A stretch of DNA of 64,000 nt from Kosakonia oryzae. Its GTDB lineage: Bacteria > Pseudomonadota > Gammaproteobacteria > Enterobacterales > Enterobacteriaceae. Position 1 is the stretch's first letter; the number at the start of each line of letters is the position of its first letter. This document shows, in pieces, positions 1 through 6,789 of the stretch. Below the pieces are notes generated by a model. That model saw only the letters and a list, made by a program, of their open reading frames with translations. It had not been told where the DNA came from and made no database searches. The position numbers and the translations under genes are program-made. The stretch covers positions 1,054,001 to 1,118,000 of the forward strand of contig NZ_CP014007.2 of assembly GCF_001658025.2 (NCBI RefSeq), given 5' to 3'.

Positions 1-480
1 GAGATGATTGCTGCCGCCTGGCTGCATGATGTGGTGGAAGATACGGATATTTCGCCGCAGGTTATCGAGGCTGAGTTTGGCCCACTCGTCGCACAGTATG
101 TTGAAATGCTGACGGATGTGCGCACGCGCCGTACGGGCGGGGAACGCATCGCGCGTAAGAACGCCAATTTGCTGCACAGCGCCAGGGCGTGCCCGGAGGC
201 GCAGACGATTAAACTTTGCGATTTAATTGATAATGCCTCTTTGGTAGTCGAGCGCGATCCGCTGTTTGCACGCAAATATCTGCTGGAAATGAAGCGATTA
301 TTGAGCGTATTAACCGCCGGGCATCCGCAGCTTTATCAGCAGGCGAGCGCGCTTTGCGAAAGTGGGCTGGCCGCGCTGCGTAAGCAGCCGGAAGCCGCCC
401 GGTGGCTGGAAGAGCGCTGGGCCAGATATGAAGCGGATTTATCCCTCAGTTCGGTGACAGTTGGGTCAGCATCAGAATAA
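1..480 (+). CDS. HD-domain phosphohydrolase (RelA/SpoT-HD or MESH1-like), 5' end outside window
   Basis: The reading frame is open from base 1, so the N-terminus lies outside the window; the first in-frame ATG at position 4 is probably internal. The visible 159 codons carry the HD motif AAWLHDVVEDT, which in RelA/SpoT and MESH1 hydrolases binds the catalytic metal. A second motif, KLCDLIDNASLV, resembles the KLADRLHN segment of the same fold. No synthetase or TGS domain follows, so this is a small stand-alone hydrolase. Its nucleotide substrate, (p)ppGpp or another, cannot be told from sequence. Its 3' end overlaps the convergent AEC carrier gene by about 35 bp. Confidence 0.75.
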   Translation, partial: EMIAAAWLHDVVEDTDISPQVIEAEFGPLVAQYVEMLTDVRTRRTGGERIARKNANLLHSARACPEAQTIKLCDLIDNASLVVERDPLFARKYLLEMKRLLSVLTAGHPQLYQQASALCESGLAALRKQPEAARWLEERWARYEADLSLSSVTVGSASE

Positions 481-1372
481 AGGGAATGGTCGCCGCCGCC
501 AGCACCGTTTGCACGGAAATAATTCCGGCAGAAAGCCGATGATCGCCGCCGAGAAGTTTGGTCATGATATAGGCGGAAGGCGTACAGGGCAGGGCATTAA
601 ACAGGACGACGGTGGCCAGTACCGGCCCGGAAATGCCCAATTCAACGCCAATAAACAGCGTGATAAGCGGTACCAGTAATAGTTTCACAAACGACGACTG
701 TAATACCGGCCCGTGCGCCGAGCGCGCAGCTTTAAGATCGAGCCCTGCACCCACCGCCAGTAAGCCCAGCGGCAGCGATGCGCCGCCGAGAATATGCAGA
801 ATATTGCCGACCACATCCGGGAGTTTGAGCGTACTGACATTAAACGCCAGCCCCGCGACCACCGAGATAATCACCGGATTACGTACCAGTGCCCTGATTA
901 TCTGCCATACGCCTGGCCGTTTCCCCTGCCCGTAATGCATCAGGATGATGATAGACGCAACATTCAGCAGGGGAATAGCCACGGCGATACTGATAGACGT
1001 GACCGTCAAGCCGGTAGTGCCGTAAGTGGCCGCCGCCGCCGCAACGCCAATATAGGTGTTAGGGCGCAGCGCGCCCTGAATAACGGAAGAAAACACCGTT
1101 CTCGGCTGGCTTCGCCATATCCGCCACAACCAGAGTGACACCGCGGCAATCACCACGGCACCCAGAATCGACCATGCGATTGGCCTGACCGGGAAATCAT
1201 TCAGACTTGCCGTTGCCACCTGAGAAAACATCAGCGCCGGAAACAGCCAGAAATAATTGAGTTTTTCGCAGGGCAGCCAGAACTGATGATCAAGCAGGTT
1301 TTTGGCCCGCAATACAAATCCCATAACAATCAGGAACATCACCGGCGCAAGCGAATACAACGTCGTCATCAT
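446..1372 (-). CDS. AEC (auxin efflux carrier) family transporter
   Basis: This 308-residue, very hydrophobic protein has about ten predicted membrane segments in the two five-helix blocks typical of the AEC/BART family. It begins MMTTLYSLAPVMFLIVMGF, the usual N-terminal helix. The conserved segment NTYIGVAAAAATYG falls in the middle and the second half repeats the pattern (PLGLLAVGAGLDL, LFNALPCTPSAYIM). Bacterial relatives export or exchange organic acids such as malate or malonate; the substrate here is unknown. Two ATGs stand in tandem at the start. The gene converges on and overlaps the HD-domain gene. Confidence 0.85.
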   Translation of the reverse strand: MMTTLYSLAPVMFLIVMGFVLRAKNLLDHQFWLPCEKLNYFWLFPALMFSQVATASLNDFPVRPIAWSILGAVVIAAVSLWLWRIWRSQPRTVFSSVIQGALRPNTYIGVAAAAATYGTTGLTVTSISIAVAIPLLNVASIIILMHYGQGKRPGVWQIIRALVRNPVIISVVAGLAFNVSTLKLPDVVGNILHILGGASLPLGLLAVGAGLDLKAARSAHGPVLQSSFVKLLLVPLITLFIGVELGISGPVLATVVLFNALPCTPSAYIMTKLLGGDHRLSAGIISVQTVLAAATIPFILMLTQLSPN

Positions 1373-1375
1373 TTC

Positions 1376-1573
1376 TCAAATGTATCCTTTCGTCAGTACC
1401 ACCAGACCGTAAACGGCAATAAAACCTGTCAGCAGACGTTCATAAAGCGGCGCGCTTGCCCGGCGGAAGAGAAAATTTCCTGGCGCCCAGTAGATAAATA
1501 AGGCCACGGGAGCGGCGATAAAGCCTTCAATACTTAATGCTGTGGGGCGAAGCAGCGCCAGAGTTGCGAGCAA
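1376..1573 (-). pseudogene. C-terminal remnant of a membrane transporter, possibly TauE/SafE-like
   Basis: This 65-codon frame has no ATG near its start; it opens with TTG six codons after an in-frame stop. The peptide holds one or two hydrophobic segments with a basic stretch between them (FIYWAPGNFLFRRASAPLYERLLTGFIAVYGLVVL reading as pieces), which recalls the last helices of sulfite exporter TauE/SafE proteins. It ends just upstream of the AEC gene on the same strand. I read it as the leftover 3' end of a deleted transporter gene. It could instead be a chance frame. Confidence 0.35.
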
Positions 1574-1911
1574 TTGAATGTGTATTTTTTATGACAGTTC
1601 TTTGACATGCTTTTAAATGATAATTTTTACATTTATATATCTTTTAATTATTTATCAGAGTATATCTTATATTATTGCTTGCCAGCCCCGCGATGACTGC
1701 TTTGCTAAATATCAACAATCAATATCTCAAAAATAAATATAAGTTTTTATCGCGATAAATATAAATAATGCGTTTTGTCTTATGGCGACAGGGAGTCATT
1801 TTCTCGGGCGAGCGTTTTTATTTCTGTTTATCAATATGTCAGATCGAGGTTGCTGCGCAGAGAATCTCTTCTGCGCCAGCCGTCGGGCGATTTGTTGTGA
1901 CCGGCGGCAAT
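1574..1911. other. AT-rich gap without a gene
   Basis: About 340 bp, much richer in A and T than the flanking genes, with no convincing reading frame. A hairpin of 7 bp arms (1855-1861 with 1870-1876) lies past the stop of the LysR gene on the minus strand and may help end its transcript, but it has no T-run. The AT-rich part (about 1580-1780) may hold the promoter for the minus-strand remnant and AEC gene. Confidence 0.4.
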
Positions 1912-2829
1912 TCATTCAGCGCACGTGCTGAATTGCGCATGGATTAATTTCCGCAGCCATTGGTGCGCATTACCGCCATCCGAGCGGCGGTGCCACAGCA
2001 GATGAAACGCAATCTCCGGCAGTGCCAGCGGCGGCTTGAGCAGCACAATATCGTCATGGGCTTCATCCACCAGCACGCTGCGGCGAAGTACCGTCGCGAC
2101 ATAATTGGTCCGCGCAATAATCCGCGAGACGGCCGACATCGTGGGCAGCGTCAGGCGCACCATTCTGCTGAGCCCCTGCTTGCGGAGCTGCTCATCCACC
2201 AGCCCGTAGTGATTGCCTTCGGGCGAGACCAGAATGTGCTTCATGGCGAGATAGCGTTCCAGCGTCATGCCGTGACGCGCGGCGTCACTGTCGCGACGAA
2301 CGAGGGTGACAAACTCATCGCGGATCAATGGCTGCGACAGAATGCGTTTTTCCGTCCGGGTTGGCACGATACCGATGACCAGATCGACCTCGCCGCTATC
2401 AAGCATCGCCACGGACTGATCGCGATCGACAAAAGTGCGCACATGGATCGTGACATCCGGCGCCTGCTGGCTGAGCGTGCGCATAATCGTCGGCATTAGC
2501 ACCATCAGCGGATATTCCGACATACCCAACGTGAAGGCCACACTTCGATTATGCGGACTGAACGCCTCTTCCGGCGTCAGCAGATGGGCTATTTCGTCCA
2601 GCGCGCGGCCGACATGCAGATGGATCTCTTTGGCTCTTGCCGTGGGCAGTAATCCGCTGGCGCTACGAATAAACAGCGGATCGGCAAAATGGGTGCGCAG
2701 ACGCGCAAGCGCGGCGCTCATTGCCGGCTGGCTGACCGACGCTTTACCGGCGGCACGGGTGACATTCTGCTCCTCCATCAACGCGTTAAAGGCGACGAGA
2801 AGATTCAGATCAAGCCCTCTAAAATCCAT
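1912..2829 (-). CDS. LysR-family transcriptional regulator (NodD/PgpR-like subgroup)
   Basis: 305 residues, full length for the family. The winged helix-turn-helix spans about residues 1-62 (DLNLLVAFNALMEEQNVTRAAGKASVSQPAMSAAL read in parts), followed by a linker helix and a two-lobe effector-binding domain. The start FRGLDLNLLVAFNALM is typical of the NodD-like branch that often responds to aromatic compounds. It is divergent from the SnoaL-like gene at 2948, its likely target. A short TATC-N8-GATA element at 2874-2889 in the shared gap could be an operator. The effector is unknown. Confidence 0.88.
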   Translation of the reverse strand: MDFRGLDLNLLVAFNALMEEQNVTRAAGKASVSQPAMSAALARLRTHFADPLFIRSASGLLPTARAKEIHLHVGRALDEIAHLLTPEEAFSPHNRSVAFTLGMSEYPLMVLMPTIMRTLSQQAPDVTIHVRTFVDRDQSVAMLDSGEVDLVIGIVPTRTEKRILSQPLIRDEFVTLVRRDSDAARHGMTLERYLAMKHILVSPEGNHYGLVDEQLRKQGLSRMVRLTLPTMSAVSRIIARTNYVATVLRRSVLVDEAHDDIVLLKPPLALPEIAFHLLWHRRSDGGNAHQWLRKLIHAQFSTCAE

Positions 2830-2947
2830 AAAACGAATACTCCTCTATATCTTATATTTGTTTTATTTATTGATATCGCGAATGTGATACTAGCGGCGTA
2901 CGGCAAATAAGCCAATGCAAAACCGTCAGCCTGCGAGGTAGGTAGTG

Positions 2948-3391
2948 ATGTCAGACCATAATGAAACGGCGAATCGTCTTGTGCGCGAGCGCGAGGCGGT
3001 AGAAAAAATCTATCAGGCGTTTAGCCTGCAAAACCCCGATCTGCTCGATGAAGCGGTGACGCCAGACTGGCAGGACATTCCGCTGGCTCCCGGCCAGGCT
3101 GCCGGGCCGCAAGGGCTAAAACCGATCATCAGAAGCTTTATCGCGGCTTTTCCCGATGTGCAGATTGTCGTTCAGGATCTGATGCAGCTTCCCGGTAAGA
3201 TTGCCGTTCGCGCGGAGATTACCGGGACGCATCAGGGGACGTTTATGGGCATGGAAGCGACGGGGAAATTTGTGCGCATCCGTTTGCATGAGATGCACGA
3301 ACTTAACGGTGAGCGCGTGACAAAAACCTGGCATATGGAAGACTGGTTCGGGCTGTTTATGCAGTTGGGCAAATTGCCTTCTCTGTCTTAA
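2948..3391 (+). CDS. SnoaL-like ester cyclase / NTF2-fold protein
   Basis: The 147-residue protein has the cone-like SnoaL/NTF2 fold pattern: an N-terminal helix (AVEKIYQAFSLQNPDLLDEA), PDWQDIP, a central helix (SFIAAFPDVQIVVQDLM) and C-terminal strands ending in TWHMEDWFGLFMQLG. Bacterial relatives are annotated as ester cyclases or polyketide-cyclase-like proteins, mostly without a proven reaction. I place the start at the ATG at 2948, behind an AGGTAGGT ribosome site; a GTG directly before it is in frame. The divergent LysR gene probably controls it. A strong terminator follows immediately. Confidence 0.72.
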   Translation: MSDHNETANRLVREREAVEKIYQAFSLQNPDLLDEAVTPDWQDIPLAPGQAAGPQGLKPIIRSFIAAFPDVQIVVQDLMQLPGKIAVRAEITGTHQGTFMGMEATGKFVRIRLHEMHELNGERVTKTWHMEDWFGLFMQLGKLPSLS

Positions 3392-3395
3392 GCGC

Positions 3396-3426
3396 AAAAA
3401 AATCCACGCCGTAGCGTGGATTTTTG
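3396..3426. terminator. Bidirectional intrinsic terminator
   Basis: A 9-bp perfect stem (3401-3409 with 3414-3422) closes a CGTA loop and is flanked by an A-run on the left and a T-run on the right. It can therefore end both the SnoaL-like gene and the convergent OprB gene. Confidence 0.9.
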
Positions 3427-3438
3427 CTTTTTGGGGGA

Positions 3439-4779
3439 TCAGAAGCTGATGTTCGCTGTCAGGCCGCCAACAAAGGCGTCATCAACCTGGCTGACCGCGC
3501 CCGGTGCGGAAATGTATTGCAGGTTCGGGCGAATTTGCAGCCATTTCGTCGCCTGAATGTTGTAATAGATTTCGTAGTTGTACTCGGAGCCGTCCTGAAT
3601 CGGCAGATAGGCCAGGCTGTTATAGTCCGTCTCGCCGTTGAAGCGGTTCTCGTCGCCCAGCAGGCGGGTATAGGAGGAGTTGATATGGATACGGCCTGCG
3701 CCGATACCAATTTCATCCTGCGGACGTGCATCAAACGGCCCTTTCCACGTCAGCGCAATCGACTGATAATTGTCGGTTTTTGACGTTTTGTGGTCGTTCA
3801 TCACCGCCTGAACGGTCAGCGTAATACCACGATCGCTGGAGCCGCCCTGCGCGGTCAGTTGTTGCTGGGCGAGGATATAGCCGCCGTAAGAGTGGGCGGT
3901 ATCCTGATAACTGCCATCGCGCCATGAGCCATAAACATTGTCATTGGTCGAGGAGTAGTAGTAACCAAGACGGTAGTTCCCCGGCAGTTTGTCCGCGCCG
4001 AGCAGCGGTTTCCAGCCCAGTTCTACCGGAACCAGGTTGCCTTCTGTCGGGTTGAATTCAAAACGGAAACCGTCGCCGCGATCGTAGTTATACGGGTTCT
4101 GGTTGTAGAAACCGACCTGCATAAAGACTTCCGGCGTGAAGTTAATGCGCACGCGACCGCCCCACTGGGAAACCGGCCAGTTGTACCAGTGATCGCCGCG
4201 CCAGTTACCCGCCTGGCCGCTGCCGAACGCCAGGTTCTGGAACTTGCTGTCGAAGTTATCGAAATCTTCGCCAACGGTCACGCGCCCGGCTTTCACATCC
4301 AGTACATCATCAAAGAAACCTTTACGTAGCCAGAACTGTGTCAGACGCCAGGTCTGCCCGCGGCCATACACCTCCTGCGGGGAAGAGAGCATGCCGGTGC
4401 GCGGATCGGCTACCTGATCGGCAATATTCTGCCCGTCACGGTTGGTGATGGTTAACTGGAACTCGGCATCCTGCCAGTTAAGCAGTTTTTGCAGATCGAG
4501 ATTAACGCCGAACGCCTGCTGATCGCTGTAGCGCGCTGTCGTTGAGGTGTTATAGCCGCCAGCCAGATTTGATGCGGCTTCCATGGTGTAATTCACCTGG
4601 AAATCGACACCCTCCTTCTGTAGCTCGGTGCGGGTTCCGCCCCAGTCACCAAACATCCACGGGGAATCGGCGCTAAAGGCGTCCGCCGCATGGGCAAGGC
4701 TTGGCTGCATACAAAGGAATAAGGCTCCGGATAAAGCAGATATTACAGGTTGTTTCACCACTGTTTTTATATGTTTCAT
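3439..4779 (-). CDS. OprB-type carbohydrate-selective outer-membrane porin
   Basis: 446 residues with a signal peptide (about 1-31, ending SLAHA-ADAF). The mature N-terminus carries the OprB hallmark WMFGDWGGTRTELQKEGVDF, followed by alternating aromatic beta-strands and a terminal strand ending in phenylalanine (GGLTANISF). OprB porins form 16-stranded trimeric channels for sugar diffusion across the outer membrane. No sugar transporter or catabolic gene lies beside it, so the substrate is open. The gene appears to be a single-gene unit: a terminator follows and about 280 bp of AT-rich DNA precedes it. Confidence 0.87.
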   Translation of the reverse strand: MKHIKTVVKQPVISALSGALFLCMQPSLAHAADAFSADSPWMFGDWGGTRTELQKEGVDFQVNYTMEAASNLAGGYNTSTTARYSDQQAFGVNLDLQKLLNWQDAEFQLTITNRDGQNIADQVADPRTGMLSSPQEVYGRGQTWRLTQFWLRKGFFDDVLDVKAGRVTVGEDFDNFDSKFQNLAFGSGQAGNWRGDHWYNWPVSQWGGRVRINFTPEVFMQVGFYNQNPYNYDRGDGFRFEFNPTEGNLVPVELGWKPLLGADKLPGNYRLGYYYSSTNDNVYGSWRDGSYQDTAHSYGGYILAQQQLTAQGGSSDRGITLTVQAVMNDHKTSKTDNYQSIALTWKGPFDARPQDEIGIGAGRIHINSSYTRLLGDENRFNGETDYNSLAYLPIQDGSEYNYEIYYNIQATKWLQIRPNLQYISAPGAVSQVDDAFVGGLTANISF

Positions 4780-5057
4780 AATGTTTATTCTTAGGCAAGG
4801 GGGGTTATTCGGAATTTTGAGTGTAATAACTGTGTATTTTTAATTTTATAAATTTGTGCGAGAAAAATTATCTTGTCTAAAAAATATGATCATCAGCACA
4901 AAATTAGCTTCACGTTATTTTCAATTGTGATTTTTAGTGAATGACTTCGTAAAAACCTTGCCGAAATAGCCCCCAGCCTGGTAACGAAAAAAGAGGAATA
5001 ACGCGTCTTTTTGCCCGATATATCATTTAAAAATAATATGATCAGGAAGAAAAAACG

Positions 5058-5936
5058 TTAGCGCACCCGGGAAGGCGGCATCGAAAAGCGTTTTTTAAAC
5101 TGCTCCGCAAATCTTGCATAAGAGAGATAGCCGCACTGTTCTGCGACCTCTTGCAGGGTGAAGGCGGTGGTTTGCAGCAGAAACATCGCATGCATCATTC
5201 GTGTTTCCAGCAGCAATGTCTCGAAACGAGAATTTTCACTCGACAGTCGGCGTCTTAATGTTGATTCACTCATCGCCAGCCGTTTTCCCGCCTCTTTCGC
5301 CGTCCAGTGTTGCTCCGGCGCTTTTTGCAATAATTCCCGCAGTTGCAGGGTGACAGATCGTTTTGCCAGCGGTAAAAAACAGTGGCCGTGCTCCGCCAGC
5401 ACCAACAGCAGATCCAGTAGCCGTAACGCCAGGCGATTATCATCAAGTTCCGGCCGGTTAAGGCTTGTCTGTAAAGTAAAAAGCGAATCGATAAGTGCTT
5501 TCTTCAACGGAATAATGGCGATTTCAGTAACGGAACTGACGCGAGAAATAACATCGGTATAGCGTCTGGCAAACTCGCGAATGACGTTTGCCGAGATTGT
5601 CAGAAATAATGACTGGAAAGGCTGGCCGTCACTGTCAGGATATTTTTCAATATCAATACAGGTATCTTGTGCAATAAGACAGGCACTCGTTGACGGCGTC
5701 AGAATTTGCGTTGAATGAGCTGTATGCAGAACCAGCGAACCCGACAAAATAATAATCAGGGTAGCCTGCGGAAAATAAAAATCGCTGGTGCTCTGGCGAT
5801 TGCGCAGCAGCGGCCGGGAGAGTGAACAGAGGTTATCCCGATTAATTAAACGGGGGGCAAAAAAGGGGAGATCCCCGACGGGCTGAATATTCAGCAGTTC
5901 ATGCGATTCTATTTCTACCATCGGGGGCTGAAGCAT
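5058..5936 (-). CDS. AraC-family transcriptional regulator
   Basis: 292 residues. The last 100 hold two helix-turn-helix units: the first around AKEAGKRLAMSESTLRRRLS, the second around LQEVAEQCGYLSYARFAEQFKKRF, ending MPPSRVR in the AraC/XylS pattern. The N-terminal 190 residues (FYFPQATLIIILSGSLVL, ISANVIREFARRY) resemble an AraC_N or cupin-like sensing domain. It starts 13 bp after the stop of the YbhB-like gene on the same strand, so the two are probably co-transcribed with the regulator second. Confidence 0.85.
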   Translation of the reverse strand: MLQPPMVEIESHELLNIQPVGDLPFFAPRLINRDNLCSLSRPLLRNRQSTSDFYFPQATLIIILSGSLVLHTAHSTQILTPSTSACLIAQDTCIDIEKYPDSDGQPFQSLFLTISANVIREFARRYTDVISRVSSVTEIAIIPLKKALIDSLFTLQTSLNRPELDDNRLALRLLDLLLVLAEHGHCFLPLAKRSVTLQLRELLQKAPEQHWTAKEAGKRLAMSESTLRRRLSSENSRFETLLLETRMMHAMFLLQTTAFTLQEVAEQCGYLSYARFAEQFKKRFSMPPSRVR

Positions 5937-5949
5937 AGCGGAACCTTGA

Positions 5950-6579
5950 TTAACGAACCGTCGGGTTAAGCGAGTAGAGTCCGGTCAATTCAGCTTGCGC
6001 CAGGACATTCACCGATTCTATGGCTTTACGGACATTTTGTCCTGTCAATGCGCCATCCACCGGCAGGCTGGCCACATCCAGCGCATACAGCGTAAACACG
6101 TAACGATGGACGATTTCATCATTCCACGGCGGGCACGGGCCGTCGTAGCCATGATAGTCGCCGCTCATCTGCGCATCGCTGGCAAACCACAGAGAATAGT
6201 CGTTTATGCCGTGGCGATAACCTGCTGGCAAGCTGGCGAGCGTTTTTCCTTTTGGCGTCACGCCGGAAGAGAAAGCTGATTCTGCCAGTTCCTGCTGCGT
6301 GACGGGAATATCCAGCAAAATCCAGTGATAAAAATCGATGCGTGGCAGCGTGCTGGAAACCACGCGCCCCTCCTGATTAACGTCATCGCCGCGGGAAGGA
6401 ACATCCGGATCGTGGCATAACAGCGCCAGTGATTTCGTTCCCACCGGGACCTGATCCCAGGCAAGATGCGGGCTGGCATTCTGCGACAGCGTAATATGCC
6501 CCTCGCTGGCGGGCACGGCGAAGGCGTTTTTTCCGGGAATAACATCACCATTACTGAAGTTGTGGCTGAACAGTTTCAT
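5950..6579 (-). CDS. YbhB/YbcL-type PEBP (phosphatidylethanolamine-binding) family protein
   Basis: 209 residues with the PEBP ligand-pocket motifs: LLCHDPDVPSR, then FYHWILLDIP, then YDGPCPPWNDEIVHRYVFTLYAL. No signal peptide is visible, so it is probably cytoplasmic like E. coli YbhB. Family members bind anionic groups, and their cellular role in bacteria is poorly defined. It is the first gene of a likely two-gene transcript with the AraC regulator, a pairing that suggests the regulator controls it or shares its ligand. Confidence 0.82.
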   Translation of the reverse strand: MKLFSHNFSNGDVIPGKNAFAVPASEGHITLSQNASPHLAWDQVPVGTKSLALLCHDPDVPSRGDDVNQEGRVVSSTLPRIDFYHWILLDIPVTQQELAESAFSSGVTPKGKTLASLPAGYRHGINDYSLWFASDAQMSGDYHGYDGPCPPWNDEIVHRYVFTLYALDVASLPVDGALTGQNVRKAIESVNVLAQAELTGLYSLNPTVR

Positions 6580-6697
6580 CTCTGCATCCTCATTTCACGT
6601 CGCGGGAAAGCGATATGTTAACCCGTGGCGGATTTCAGGCCGCAACATATCCAGTCAATTGGCGTTCATATCCGGTCAAAATGACAGTGTCAGGGGC

Positions 6698-6735
6698 AAA
6701 AAAAAGTGACGGACCAACGCCATGTTGTCCGTCAC
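6698..6735 (-). terminator. Intrinsic terminator of the inverse-autotransporter gene
   Basis: A 9-bp perfect stem (6706-6714 with 6727-6735), extendable by three pairs past a bulge, is followed on the minus strand by eight T residues (6698-6705). A second hairpin (6751-6758 with 6771-6778) lies between it and the stop codon. Confidence 0.85.
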
Positions 6736-6789
6736 CTGGGGGAGCGTTAACCGGTAAGGCGTTTTCCACTCTTACCGGATGCGCTGCGG

